Shown: positions 24,392 to 32,103, numbered from the stretch's first letter. The stretch: 44,442 nt of DNA from an uncultured Oscillospiraceae bacterium (GCA_944385405.1 CALWXB010000013.1:1-44442), one strand, 5' to 3'. Notes: a model not told the origin generated them from the letters alone. Translations and numbers: made by a program.

Positions 24392-25594
24392 TCAGTAATT
24401 CAGGATGTGGCCCATGCGGCGCTGCTTGGTCCGCAGGTAGAAGAGGTCATCCTGGGTGGCCTCCATCTGGATGGGCACCCGCTCCACGATCTCCAGTCCG
24501 AAGTCGGAGAGCTGATAGACCTTGTCGGGGTTGTTGGTAAGCAGGCGCATGGTCCGCACCCCAAGATCCCGGAGGATCTGGGCGCCGGTCCAGTACTCCC
24601 GCAGATCCGGGGCGAAGCCCAGCTTCACATTGGCGTCCACGGTGTCGAAGCCCTGCTCCTGCAGCGCGTAGGCCTTAAGCTTGTTGATGAGGCCGATGCC
24701 CCGGCCCTCCTGGCGCATGTACAGCACCACGCCCCGGCCTTCCCGCTGGATCTGCTGCATGGCGGCAGCCAGCTGCTGACCGCAGTCGCAGCGCTGGGAG
24801 CCGAACACGTCGCCGGTGAGGCACTCGGAGTGGACCCGGCACAGCACGTTCTGCCCGTCCCCGATGTCACCCTTCACCAGCGCCACATGGTGCTCGCCGG
24901 TGAGGTCATTGATATAGCCGTAGATCCGGAACTGCCCGTACCGGGTGGGCATGTTGGCCACCGCCTCCCGCACCACATGCTTGTCGTGGAGGCGGCAGTA
25001 GTCCTGCAGGGCCTGGATGGTGATGACCTTCAGCCCCCACTCCGCCGCCTTCTCCAAAAGCTCCGTGGTACGCATCATGGTGCCGTCGTCCCGCATGATC
25101 TCACAGCACAGCCCGCAGGGGATCAGCCCCGCCAGGCGGCACAGGTCCACCGTGGCCTCCGTGTGGCCGTTGCGGGTCAGCACGCCGCCCCGCCGGGCCA
25201 CCAGCGGGAACACATGGCCGGGCCGCCGCAGCTCCTCCGGCCGGGTATCGGGATCCACGCACTTGCGGCAGGTGTAGCCCCGCTCCTCGGCGGAGATGCC
25301 GGTGGTGGTGTCCACATGGTCGATGGACACCGTGAAGGCAGTGCCGTGGTTGTCGGTATTCACCTTCACCATCTGTTCCAGCCCCAGCCGGGCGGCCACC
25401 TCCTCGCTCATGGGGGTGCAGATGAGGCCCTTGGCGTGCATGGCCATGAAGTTCACGTTCTCCGTGGTGGCGAACTGGGCGGCACAGATCATGTCCCCCT
25501 CGTTCTCCCGGTCCGGATCGTCGATGGAGATGATGATCCGTCCGGCGCGCAGCTCCTCCAGCGCCTCTTCCACGGTACAGTAGGGATGTTCCAT
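24392..25594 (-). CDS. ribBA: Bifunctional DHBP synthase / GTP cyclohydrolase II
   Basis: 400 aa. RibB domain (about 1-200): [16 protein letters not shown] (metal-binding acidic loop), [13 protein letters not shown], and GHVFPLVAR. RibA domain (about 205-400): [18 protein letters not shown] with the three zinc cysteines, [11 protein letters not shown] and LLTNNPDK. Makes both precursors of riboflavin, from ribulose 5-phosphate and GTP. ATG 25594 has GGAGG at 8 nt; the frame is open ten codons further up, overlapping ribE. Confidence 0.97.
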   Translation of the reverse strand: MEHPYCTVEEALEELRAGRIIISIDDPDRENEGDMICAAQFATTENVNFMAMHAKGLICTPMSEEVAARLGLEQMVKVNTDNHGTAFTVSIDHVDTTTGISAEERGYTCRKCVDPDTRPEELRRPGHVFPLVARRGGVLTRNGHTEATVDLCRLAGLIPCGLCCEIMRDDGTMMRTTELLEKAAEWGLKVITIQALQDYCRLHDKHVVREAVANMPTRYGQFRIYGYINDLTGEHHVALVKGDIGDGQNVLCRVHSECLTGDVFGSQRCDCGQQLAAAMQQIQREGRGVVLYMRQEGRGIGLINKLKAYALQEQGFDTVDANVKLGFAPDLREYWTGAQILRDLGVRTMRLLTNNPDKVYQLSDFGLEIVERVPIQMEATQDDLFYLRTKQRRMGHILNY

Positions 25595-25620
25595 TGCAGT
25601 GGTCCTCCTTCTCAGCAAAC

Positions 25621-26268
25621 TCAAAATCCGTTGTTTCGCAAAAATTCCAGGGTGAGGCCACCCTTGCCCGGCGCCTCCGGCACGGGGCGGAGCAGCTTCT
25701 CCACATATTTCCCGATGATGTCTGTCTCCAGATTCACCTGGTCTCCGGGCCTGCGGAGGCTCAGCACCGTTTCCCGCACCGTATGGGGGATGGCGGAAAT
25801 GGCAAAGCCCGCTTCATCCACCCGGGCCACCGTGAGGCTGATGCCGTCGATGGTGATGGAGCCCTTCTCCACGATGTAGCGCAGCAGCTGCGGTGCGGCC
25901 TCCACCGTGTACCACACGGCAGTGTCGTCCCGGCGGACATTTATGATCCGCCCCACGCCGTCCACGTGGCCCGCCACGATGTGTCCGCCGAAGCGGCCGT
26001 CCGCCGCCATGGCCCGCTCCAGATTCACCCGGGACCCGCTGCGCAGCTGCGCCAGGGCCGTGCGGTCCAGCGTCTCGTGCATCACGTCCGCTGTGAAGCC
26101 GTCCGGGCGGACGGACGTGGCCGTCAGGCACACGCCGTTCACCGCCACGCTGTCCCCGATCTTCAGGTCCCCCAGGATCTTTTGGGCCTGGATGTCCAGC
26201 TCTGCGGAATGAGCGCCCCGCCGGATGCCCCGGAGGGTCCCCATCTCCTCAACGATCCCCGTAAACAT
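25621..26268 (-). CDS. ribE: Riboflavin synthase, alpha chain
   Basis: 215 aa. Two lumazine-binding barrels: [10 protein letters not shown] at the N-terminus, first repeat with [14 protein letters not shown] and second with [13 protein letters not shown], plus the [11 protein letters not shown] signature. Dismutates two lumazines to riboflavin. The family start MFTGI identifies 26268 as the start, overlapping the ribD 3' end by 20 nt, which couples translation. Confidence 0.96.
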   Translation of the reverse strand: MFTGIVEEMGTLRGIRRGAHSAELDIQAQKILGDLKIGDSVAVNGVCLTATSVRPDGFTADVMHETLDRTALAQLRSGSRVNLERAMAADGRFGGHIVAGHVDGVGRIINVRRDDTAVWYTVEAAPQLLRYIVEKGSITIDGISLTVARVDEAGFAISAIPHTVRETVLSLRRPGDQVNLETDIIGKYVEKLLRPVPEAPGKGGLTLEFLRNNGF

Positions 26269-27355
26269 GACCGTCAACCTCACCTTCCAGCAAAAAGTCT
26301 CCGCCCAGCGCCGTCACCGTACAGCCGCGCAGCACCGGCGCCTCCTTGGGGTCCGGGTAGCCCGTCCCCTCCACCGGTGTCCGGGCATCCCTGCCGCCGA
26401 AGAGCTTGGGCGCCACGTACGCCATAACCTTGTTCACGATGCCGCTCTCCAAAGCGGACCAGTTCAGCGTGCCGCCGCCCTCCAGCAGGATGCTGTCGAT
26501 CTCCAGCTCCCCCAGCTGCTCCATCAGCGCCGGAAGGTCCACCCGGCCGTCCGGCCCCGGCACCGTCAGCACCTGGCAGCCGGCGTCCAAATAAGGCCGA
26601 TGCCGCGCCGGGTCGGCGCAGCAGGTGGCCAGGATCATGGGGGCCTCCCGGGCCGTGGCCACCACCCGGGCGGTCAGTGGCGTGCGCAGCGCGGAGTCGC
26701 AGATGATCCGCACCGGGTCCCGGCCGCCCTCCGTCCGGCAGGTAAGCAGCGGGTCGTCCGCCAGGATGGTGCCAACCCCCGCCATGATCCCCCGGTATCG
26801 GTTCCGCAGGCGGTGAACGTGGGCCCGGGCCTCCTCCCCAGTGACCCAGCGGGAGGCACCGGTGTAAGCTGCGATCTTCCCGTCCAGGGTCATGGCGTAT
26901 TTCATCACCACGTAGGGCCGCTTCGTCCGAATATAGTGAAAGAACACCTGGTTGAGCCGAAGGCACTCCTCCTCCAGCACGTGCTCCGTCACCTCCACGC
27001 CGTGCGCACGGAGGATGCGGATGCCCTTGCCCGCCACCAGCGGATTGGGGTCGCCGGACCCCACCACCACCCGGGCAATGCCCGCCTCCAGCAGCGCGTC
27101 CACACAGGGGGGCTGGCGGCCGTGGTGGCAGCAGGGCTCCAGCGTCACGTACATGACGGCGCCCCGGGGAGACTCCCGGCAGTCCGCCAGGGCGTTCCGC
27201 TCGGCGTGGGGCTCCCCGCAGCGCTGGTGCCAGCCCTGGCCGATGATCCGGTCGTCCCGGACCACCACCGCCCCCACCATGGGGTTGGGCGAGGTCCAGC
27301 CCTCTCCCCGGCGCGCCAGCTCCAGCGCCAGGCGCATATATGCTTCATCCTGCAT
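26249..27355 (-). CDS. ribD: Bifunctional pyrimidine deaminase / reductase
   Basis: 368 aa. Deaminase domain (about 1-145) with PHAERNAL (zinc His and catalytic Glu) and TLEPCCHHGRQPPCVDALL (two zinc Cys); reductase domain (about 146-368) with VVMKYAMTLDGKIA, GVGTILADDPLLT and ILLEGGGTLNWSA. Carries out two successive steps of riboflavin synthesis. First gene of the operon, ATG 27355 with GGAGG, directly behind the terminator of an FMN riboswitch. Confidence 0.97.
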   Translation of the reverse strand: MQDEAYMRLALELARRGEGWTSPNPMVGAVVVRDDRIIGQGWHQRCGEPHAERNALADCRESPRGAVMYVTLEPCCHHGRQPPCVDALLEAGIARVVVGSGDPNPLVAGKGIRILRAHGVEVTEHVLEEECLRLNQVFFHYIRTKRPYVVMKYAMTLDGKIAAYTGASRWVTGEEARAHVHRLRNRYRGIMAGVGTILADDPLLTCRTEGGRDPVRIICDSALRTPLTARVVATAREAPMILATCCADPARHRPYLDAGCQVLTVPGPDGRVDLPALMEQLGELEIDSILLEGGGTLNWSALESGIVNKVMAYVAPKLFGGRDARTPVEGTGYPDPKEAPVLRGCTVTALGGDFLLEGEVDGHVYGDR

Positions 27356-27371
27356 GCGCGTCCGCCTCCTG

Positions 27372-27411
27372 AAAAAAACTGCCCCGAACGCAAACGTTCA
27401 GGGCAGTTTTC
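27372..27411 (-). terminator. Expression-platform terminator of the FMN riboswitch
   Basis: On the minus strand ACTGCCCTGAACG / CGTTCGGGGCAGT with loop TTTG followed by TTTTTTT, 17 nt before ribD ATG. Expected to form when FMN is bound. Confidence 0.88.
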
Positions 27412-27442
27412 GTACACTTCGGCGCGCGTTCAAATACCGCGC

Positions 27443-27486
27443 GAAAAAACAAAACGCTCCGGAACGGAAAACACCATTCCAGAGCC
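27443..27486 (-). terminator. Second terminator-like hairpin in the rib leader
   Basis: On the minus strand GCTCTGGAATGG / CCGTTCCGGAGC followed by GTTTTGTTTTTTC. It lies between the riboswitch aptamer and the ribD-proximal terminator, so the leader appears to hold two stop sites in series. Confidence 0.7.
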
Positions 27487-27526
27487 ATGCACAAAATCCG
27501 CAACATGAGACCATGCTGCAAACCGT

Positions 27527-27635
27527 CATCTTCTTCCATCCAGACTGTACTGTCGGCTTCGGAATCGCACCGAATCATGCCTTGCGGCTCGTGGGCTGTA
27601 CCACCGGTAGGGAATTTCACCCTGCCCTGAAGATG
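27527..27635 (-). ncRNA. FMN riboswitch (RFN element)
   Basis: The minus strand shows the conserved blocks in order: CATCTTC (P1 5'), GGGCAGGGTGAAATTCCC, ACCGGTGGT, AGCCCACGAGCC, GATTCGGTGCGATTCCGA, AGCCGACAGTACAGTCTGGAT and GAAGATG (P1 3'). It lies upstream of ribD and represses the operon at high FMN. No other gene is present between it and ribD. Confidence 0.96.
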
Positions 27636-27718
27636 TATTCGATTGCTATGCAGTTTACGCCCCTTTTCGTCATTTGTCAAGTCCCGCTTTTTGAGGGAGG
27701 CATGTTCTCATCGGGCAA

Positions 27719-27752
27719 AAAAATCCCGGAACCGTTGTGGTTCCGGGATTTC
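27719..27752 (-). terminator. Terminator left of the element, probably of the original tRNA-Gln
   Basis: AAATCCCGGAACC / GGTTCCGGGATTT stem with loop GTTGT, T-run on the minus strand. It sits just beyond the left copy of the tRNA 3' end, where the tRNA-Gln gene would have ended before integration. Confidence 0.8.
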
Positions 27753-27755
27753 CTA

Positions 27756-27781
27756 TTTGGCAGCGGGTGAAGGATTCGAAC
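27756..27781. repeat. Left attachment-site repeat of the integrated element
   Basis: 26 bp identical to 38466-38491, beginning TTTGGCAGCGGG and ending GATTCGAAC. It is the 3' end of tRNA-Gln including CCA. Next base differs on both sides. The left copy has no tRNA attached. Confidence 0.92.
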
Positions 27782-27884
27782 TGGAAATATTGTGTAAAAT
27801 ATGGTATCAGGCATTTTCAAAAGTCCCGCGTTTTCAATGCTTCCCGGGTTTCGCTGTAAAATGCCGTATCACGTTAAAAAAGCT

Positions 27885-27906
27885 GTAAGGGGTAAATGAA
27901 GGGGTA
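27885..27906 (+). repeat. Left arm-type integrase site (candidate)
   Basis: GTAAGGGGTAAA, three bases, then AGGGGTA. The same pattern occurs at 38346-38367 in the same orientation. Pairs of short direct repeats near each end are typical arm-binding sites of tyrosine integrases. An inverted GGCATTTT/AAAATGCC pair also lies at about 27811-27864. No gene is seen in 27782-28024. Confidence 0.5.
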
Positions 27907-28016
27907 GAAATAGCCCACTGTGGCGATTTCTGAAAACAGCTGTTATGTGGCAGCGAACCGCCGCAACCTGCACCGGTTCGCCGCCTTTGCGCTCTCTGAC
28001 GGCCTGCAAAGTGAAA

Positions 28017-28043
28017 GCTGGGGATTATTTATCCCCAGCCTCT
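28017..28043. terminator. Terminator overlapping the RHH gene stop codon
   Basis: AGCTGGGGATTATTTATCCCCAGC, then CTCTTTTT on the plus strand. The stop codon of the minus-strand RHH gene lies in the loop. Confidence 0.65.
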
Positions 28044-28231
28044 TTTTCGTCTATACAGTCCAGCACATAGTCCCGCAAGACGGCATTTGAAGTTTTCCCC
28101 ATGCCTGCACAATACGCCTTGAACTTCTCCGCCTGATCCTTCTTGACACGGCATGCCAAGCTTGCGATGTTTTCGCGCTGATATTTTGCCGACGCTCTTT
28201 TCTGCGCCTCTGATGGTGCCAAATTTCCCAC
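28025..28231 (-). CDS. Ribbon-helix-helix (Arc/CopG-type) DNA-binding protein
   Basis: 68 aa. ASLACRVKKDQAEKFKAYC gives the beta strand and helix A, GKTSNAVLRDYVLDCIDE helix B, matching the RHH fold, which binds DNA as a dimer. GTG start at 28231 with GGGAGGGAAAGAG upstream. It is divergent from the six-gene micro-ORF run, and the AT-rich region between contains repeated ATATATGGTTAAT boxes, its likely operators. Confidence 0.75.
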   Translation of the reverse strand: MGNLAPSEAQKRASAKYQRENIASLACRVKKDQAEKFKAYCAGMGKTSNAVLRDYVLDCIDEKEAGDK

Positions 28232-28254
28232 CTCTTTCCCTCCCTATTTTACCA

Positions 28255-28338
28255 TGTATATATATGTTTAACTATATATTTTTTTCACATAAATATATGG
28301 TTAATGTTGTTCCATCTGCCCATTGATATATGGTTAAT
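28255..28338. promoter_or_regulatory. AT-rich operator region with repeated ATATATGGTTAAT boxes
   Basis: Exact ATATATGGTTAAT copies at 28293-28305 and 28326-28338, 33 bp apart (about three helical turns), and an inverted related sequence TTTAACTATATAT near 28267-28279. The right box also forms a near palindrome with TCATATAT. Likely bound by the divergent RHH protein. Confidence 0.6.
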
Positions 28339-28351
28339 CATATATTACAAT
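28323..28351 (+). promoter_or_regulatory. Predicted promoter of the micro-ORF operon
   Basis: -35 TTGATA (28323-28328), a 17-nt spacer and -10 TACAAT (28346-28351). The spacer contains the right-hand operator box. Confidence 0.6.
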
Positions 28352-28437
28352 GTAATCACCGCAAGGGGCAAAAAATCCCCAGCACAGACAACAAAGGGCC
28401 AACCGGCCCAACCAGAAAATCAAGGAGGAACTGATAC

Positions 28438-28539
28438 ATGACGGAAGAACAGGCGCGGGATTTGATTTCCTGCCTGACCTATGCGGAAAAGGTCGCACTG
28501 CTTGAGATGCTAATTAATTTGGAGGGGGTATCGGCATGA
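28438..28539 (+). CDS. Micro-ORF 1 (33 aa), unknown
   Basis: Begins MTEEQARDLISC and has a second amphipathic helix EKVALLEMLINLEG. Strong RBS AAGGAGG 9 nt upstream. Its stop overlaps the next start (ATGA). Two short helices predicted, no membrane segment. First of six similar genes. Family not recognised. Confidence 0.65.
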   Translation: MTEEQARDLISCLTYAEKVALLEMLINLEGVSA

Positions 28540-28655
28540 CTTTTGAAGAAATCAAGGCGGAGCTGTGCCGCATCATCGACGTGTCGTACAAGAGTCAGGC
28601 GGAGCTGATCCTCGGAATTGCCCGCGATATTGTGGGAGAGGGGGCGCAGAAATGA
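28536..28655 (+). CDS. Micro-ORF 2 (39 aa), unknown
   Basis: Begins MTFEEIKAELCRIID; second helix KSQAELILGIARDIVG. Starts inside the stop of ORF 1 with GGAGGGGG upstream and overlaps ORF 3 by 4 nt. The M-T-x-x-E start and helix spacing match its neighbours. Confidence 0.65.
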   Translation: MTFEEIKAELCRIIDVSYKSQAELILGIARDIVGEGAQK

Positions 28656-28756
28656 CGGCCAGTGAAATCCGGGCGGAAATCAACCGCCGGCTGGAGTGGT
28701 GTGGTATGAGCCAGTTGGAACTTGTTCTCGATGTCCTGAAGGCCATTTTTAAGTGA
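28652..28756 (+). CDS. Micro-ORF 3 (34 aa), unknown
   Basis: Begins MTASEIRAEINRRLEW; second helix SQLELVLDVLKAIFK. Closest to ORF 4 (same length; LEWCGMSQL against LERCNIRQL). RBS GGGAGAGGGGG. Overlaps ORF 2 by ATGA. Confidence 0.68.
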   Translation: MTASEIRAEINRRLEWCGMSQLELVLDVLKAIFK

Positions 28757-28770
28757 AGGAGGGCGCAGGC

Positions 28771-28875
28771 ATGACACCCAATGAAGCGATTGCAGAAATC
28801 GTCCGTCTGCTGGAGCGGTGCAACATCCGGCAGTTGTCCCTTGTTCTCCGCATGGTGCGGGTTATTTTGAAGTGA
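28771..28875 (+). CDS. Micro-ORF 4 (34 aa), paralogue of micro-ORF 3
   Basis: Begins MTPNEAIAEIVRLLER; second helix RQLSLVLRMVRVILK. Same length and layout as ORF 3, and the DNA before each ATG is nearly the same (GGGGGCGCAGA, GGAGGGCGCAGGC), which supports tandem duplication. RBS GGAGGG. Confidence 0.68.
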   Translation: MTPNEAIAEIVRLLERCNIRQLSLVLRMVRVILK

Positions 28876-28888
28876 AGGGGGCGCAGGC

Positions 28889-29002
28889 ATGACGAAGCTG
28901 GAAGAGGCCCTGGAGCTGTTCGAGCAGCTTACGGAGGATAAGCAAATAGCATTTCTTGAGTTCCTGCGGAAACTCGCAGGGGAAAGTGAGGCGTGGGAAT
29001 GA
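28889..29002 (+). CDS. Micro-ORF 5 (37 aa), unknown
   Basis: Begins MTKLEEALELFEQLTED; second helix KQIAFLEFLRKLAGE. RBS AAGGGGGCGCAGGC, again the same leader as ORF 4. Overlaps ORF 6 by ATGA. Confidence 0.66.
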   Translation: MTKLEEALELFEQLTEDKQIAFLEFLRKLAGESEAWE

Positions 29003-29106
29003 CCGTCGAAGAAATGTTCGAGCATCTGACACCGGGCAACAAGGAGCTGGTGACTTCCACCATTGATGAACTAATCCAGCAGCAGGAAGAGGCGCGGCGG
29101 AGGTAA
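28999..29106 (+). CDS. Micro-ORF 6 (35 aa), unknown
   Basis: Begins MTVEEMFEHLTPGNKE; second helix NKELVTSTIDELIQQQEE. Last of the run; a terminator follows 7 nt after the stop. Shares the M-T-x-x-E start and the two-helix pattern. Confidence 0.64.
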   Translation: MTVEEMFEHLTPGNKELVTSTIDELIQQQEEARRR

Positions 29107-29112
29107 AGAGAG

Positions 29113-29140
29113 AGCCGGGGAGAGATCCCCGGCCCTTTCT
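29113..29140 (+). terminator. Terminator of the micro-ORF operon
   Basis: GCCGGGGA-GAGA-TCCCCGGC followed by CCTTTCTTATTT. It also marks the end of the tape measure gene on the other strand. Confidence 0.8.
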
Positions 29141-31131
29141 TATTTCCATCCGTGCCGCTTAAATTCTTCGATCATGTACGGGGCCAGGAAGTGGGCCGCT
29201 CCGCGCGGCTCCACCTTGAACCCCACGCTGAAATCCACTTTTTGCGGCTGCTGCTGCGTGGCTGCCGGTTCGCTTACGGTTCGCGTCATGCCTTCCACGC
29301 CGCCCATTGCGGTGTATGCCATGTTTTCCTGCCGGGTCAGGACGCGCTCGCCGTAGTCCAGGAAAGCCGGGGTCCAGTCGGCCATCACAAAATCCTCGCC
29401 GGACTGGTGGCGGGAGCCGGTCAGGGATCCGCCGTAAATGCTGACAAACGCCTCTTTTCCTGCCTGTGTGGACAGGCTCCAACTCTGCCCGCTGGTCGTA
29501 GTCCCGGACGTGGGCACAAGGTTCCCCCAGCTGTTTGTGTAGAACGTCCGGCCCGGTGCTGCGCCCAGTGTGGTATCCGCCTCCTTGAACGTTCCGGCCT
29601 GCTTCATTTGTTCGGCCCGCACATAGTCGATCCGCCCCGACGCATCGACAAGGCCGTTTGCCTGATAGTCTGCGAAGGAGGTAAAGCTGTCCATGTACTC
29701 CAACTGCTTGTTGAGGGCCTCTTCCTGCGCTGCCTTGAGTTGTTCAAGGGCCGCAATAATAAGCCCGATTGCCGCAACCGCGATCCCGGCATATCCAGTC
29801 ATACCAGACAGCGCGCCGCCCAGGCCTCCCACGGATGTCGTTGCCCCTGACGTGGTGGAAGTCATGAGCTTGAGAGCGGATGTAACATCGTCAAAGAGGC
29901 TCTTTGCCGTCATGGCCGCTTTCAGTGCAATATAACCCGTTGTCAGGGCAACCACAGCGCCGCCCACGGCCTCCAGCACTTCCTTGTGTTCCGTGCCCCA
30001 CTGGATAGCGTCCCGGGCCGCTTCCACAAGCTCCAGGGCAATGGGCATGAGATCCTCACCGATCTCCGCCGCCAGCGTCTGCATTTCAAGCTGGAGGATG
30101 CGGGTCTGGTTTGCGAAGCTGTCCGACGTTTTGGAGAAATCACCCTGGGCGTCCGCCGTGGCCTGCATGATGTACTGATATCGAAGCGTTGCCTGTTCGG
30201 CCTGGGACATCTCTTCATACGCCGTGGTGATGCCCTGGGACATGGCGTAAGCCTCCAGGTTGACAATGTTCATGTTGATGCCCAACTGCTTGAGGGGTTC
30301 GGTTTCGCCGGAGATACCGGCGCGGAGCTTTTCAAACGCTTCCGTCGGGTCCAGGTTGTAGAAGGACGCCATATCACCGGCAAGACCGGCGATCCCGATG
30401 GACATTTCTTCAATGTCCTTTTGCCCGACGCCCATAGACTTGAACATAGCGCCGATGGTAGACGTGAACTGCTTTGCCTGCAATTCGGATTCGCCGAACG
30501 CCTCCGCCGCGCTTATGGCCCACTCGTTGATCCGCTGCGCCCCTTCCTGCCCGAAAGTGGTGTCAACCACGTTCTGGACTTCGGAGAGGTCAGAGGCCAC
30601 ACCAACGGCGTACTTGCCGAACTCGATGATTTTCTTTGTGGCAAAGGCTGCGCCGATGGCCTGCGCCACCCGCTCAAGGGAGGTTGTGGTCTTTCCGAGG
30701 TTCCCCGTTAACTGATCCGCTGCACCGTCAACTTCAGAAAGCCGGTCTTTGCTTGCCGTCAGTTCATCGTTCAACTTGCTTATTTCGGATTCCAGTTTTT
30801 TTGCAGCAGCCGAATTTTCACCCTGTTCAAGCACAACGCTTTTATACTTTGACACAACTTTTCCAAGTTCGTCCTGCTGCGTCTTGATCTTTTGCGTCAG
30901 CTTATCATAAGCGGATGCCGTTTCTTCTGTTTGCTTTTCAACGTCTTTCCCGGATTTTTTGACCTTTTCACTTGATTTTTTCGCGTTTTCTGCGCCAGTT
31001 TCAACGGACTTAGTAACGCTGCCAACGCTTCCTTTTACATGTTTTTCGAATTGGTCAACGGCCTGCATGGCCTGCGACGCGTCACCCTCAATTTTGTATA
31101 CGACCTTGCCATCCTCAGCCACGCCGGACAC
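29140..31131 (-). CDS. Phage tail tape measure protein
   Basis: 663 aa. N-terminal region (about 1-150) is Lys/Glu/Ser-rich coiled coil (KSSEKVKKSGKDVEKQTEE; ENSAAAKKLESEISKLNDEL). The tape-measure core (about 155-400) contains the standard ATKKIIEFGKYAVGVASDLSE, FGESELQAKQFTSTIGAMFKSMG, AGLAGDMASFYNLDPTEAF and ISGETEPLKQLGINMN. Hydrophobic segments lie at about 400-470. The Gly/Ser-rich C-terminal part has ALSGMTGYAGIAVAAIGLI and ERVLTRQENMAY. It sets tail length and forms the inner tail core. GTG start at 31131 overlaps the -1 frame of the Gp15-like gene. Shorter than in most siphophages, so a short tail is implied. Confidence 0.93.
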   Translation of the reverse strand: MSGVAEDGKVVYKIEGDASQAMQAVDQFEKHVKGSVGSVTKSVETGAENAKKSSEKVKKSGKDVEKQTEETASAYDKLTQKIKTQQDELGKVVSKYKSVVLEQGENSAAAKKLESEISKLNDELTASKDRLSEVDGAADQLTGNLGKTTTSLERVAQAIGAAFATKKIIEFGKYAVGVASDLSEVQNVVDTTFGQEGAQRINEWAISAAEAFGESELQAKQFTSTIGAMFKSMGVGQKDIEEMSIGIAGLAGDMASFYNLDPTEAFEKLRAGISGETEPLKQLGINMNIVNLEAYAMSQGITTAYEEMSQAEQATLRYQYIMQATADAQGDFSKTSDSFANQTRILQLEMQTLAAEIGEDLMPIALELVEAARDAIQWGTEHKEVLEAVGGAVVALTTGYIALKAAMTAKSLFDDVTSALKLMTSTTSGATTSVGGLGGALSGMTGYAGIAVAAIGLIIAALEQLKAAQEEALNKQLEYMDSFTSFADYQANGLVDASGRIDYVRAEQMKQAGTFKEADTTLGAAPGRTFYTNSWGNLVPTSGTTTSGQSWSLSTQAGKEAFVSIYGGSLTGSRHQSGEDFVMADWTPAFLDYGERVLTRQENMAYTAMGGVEGMTRTVSEPAATQQQPQKVDFSVGFKVEPRGAAHFLAPYMIEEFKRHGWK

Positions 31132-31212
31132 CTCCCATCAAATTCGCCGCCAGCCGCTGGAGGCTGCGCTGATACTGCGCCTGTTCTTCTTCCGGGGTAA
31201 GTTTCAGGCGGC
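31115..31212 (-). other. Minus-one frame continuation of the Gp15-like protein
   Basis: Directly past the Gp15-like stop the -1 frame encodes a natural C-terminus (KLTPEEEQAQYQRSLQRLAA) and ends in a stop overlapping the tape measure start. Related Gp15 proteins, as I recall them, continue in this manner. Either programmed frameshifting or a fixed frameshift mutation would explain it. I see no classical slippery heptamer at the junction. Confidence 0.5.
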
Positions 31213-31704
31213 ATTTTGCCTTGCCTTCATAATGGCCCGGATTTGATCCTGGTTGTTTTTGTTCGGCTTCGGGATGGGGCAGGTGCGGATGTGTACCAGC
31301 TGGGACAAGGGGCACACCGGCCCCTGCAAAAGCCCTTTCACCGCGGCGGAGAAGTCGCACCAGTGCATTTTCCCACGCACGGCCCGCAGGTTGATGCCGT
31401 AGACCTGGAGGAAAGATGCAAAGATGGCGTCCGCGTCCTGTTCAAAGTCAAACGTCCGCTGCCCGTCTCCGCCGGTTTCCCCGTCGGTCAGGACCTTGAA
31501 CACGGCATTGATGAGGCCGGGGTCCCGGGGCGCATCGTCCCCCAGCAGCAGGAACGTCACATAGTCCAGCTTCTGCGCGGGGGTGTACTCCGGAGCTTTG
31601 TACATGCTGAACGCCTCCAGGATGCGGTCGAAGGAGGCGTTAAAGGGGTATTCTTTACCCAGGTACTCCACCCGGGAAGGGTGGGCGTCAAACAGTTTCG
31701 GCAC
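31204..31704 (-). CDS. Gp15-family phage protein (tail assembly chaperone position)
   Basis: 166 aa of the Bacteriophage Gp15 family (RVEYLGKEYPFNASFDRILEA at the start, later MHWCDFSAAVKGL and HIRTCPIPKPNKNNQDQIR). It lies immediately before the tape measure gene, the usual place of the tail assembly chaperone. The reading frame stops about 30 residues before the expected end, with the rest in the -1 frame. It overlaps the gene before by 17 nt. Confidence 0.8.
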   Translation of the reverse strand: MPKLFDAHPSRVEYLGKEYPFNASFDRILEAFSMYKAPEYTPAQKLDYVTFLLLGDDAPRDPGLINAVFKVLTDGETGGDGQRTFDFEQDADAIFASFLQVYGINLRAVRGKMHWCDFSAAVKGLLQGPVCPLSQLVHIRTCPIPKPNKNNQDQIRAIMKARQNAA

Positions 31705-32086
31705 GGCGGGCCTCCTTCATGGCGTCAATGCGCCCCTGGGTGATAGCCTGGATCTGCCGCCCAATGCGCCGGTAAATGTACGGCAGGACCTGCTCCAGCA
31801 GGTCCATATACCGCCCTTCATAGTGGGCAAGGATGGCGTCCGTATCGTCCTCGAAAATGACCTTCAGGAACTCAACCACGCAGCCGCCGTACATGCTCAG
31901 AGATACAGGGTTGCGCGGGTCTGCCGCTTCTCCGGCCTGCATCAAATGGCCCAGGGCGGTGGTGTAACGGCCCATGATGGTTTCCAGGTCCAGGGAGAGG
32001 TGAATGGTCTTGACCACGTTGCCGGATTCGTCCAGCAAGTCAAGGTTGTCCTCAAACGGGGCGGTTCGTTTCAGTGGGTAATTCAT
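31688..32086 (-). CDS. Phage tail-module protein, probable chaperone partner of Gp15
   Basis: 132 aa from ATG 32086 (MNYPLKRTAPFEDNLDLLDE), with AAGGATCG upstream; the frame is open to 32107 but from GTG. It is helical, without membrane segments, with TIMGRYTTALGHLMQAGEA and a C-terminal PYIYRRIGRQIQAITQGR. Order (this gene, Gp15, tape measure) matches the pair of tail chaperones in siphophages. Function by position only. Confidence 0.65.
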   Translation of the reverse strand: MNYPLKRTAPFEDNLDLLDESGNVVKTIHLSLDLETIMGRYTTALGHLMQAGEAADPRNPVSLSMYGGCVVEFLKVIFEDDTDAILAHYEGRYMDLLEQVLPYIYRRIGRQIQAITQGRIDAMKEARRAETV

Positions 32087-32103
32087 GATTTTCGATCCTT
32101 TCT

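Noticed and set aside
27643-27888. Open frame between riboswitch and element left end
   Set aside because: It spans the terminator and the att repeat, has no RBS and no domain.
28438-29106. Anti-CRISPR operon assignment for the micro-ORFs
   Set aside because: Small genes next to an RHH regulator recall such operons, but no CRISPR system or known anti-CRISPR sequence is visible, so I do not name them.
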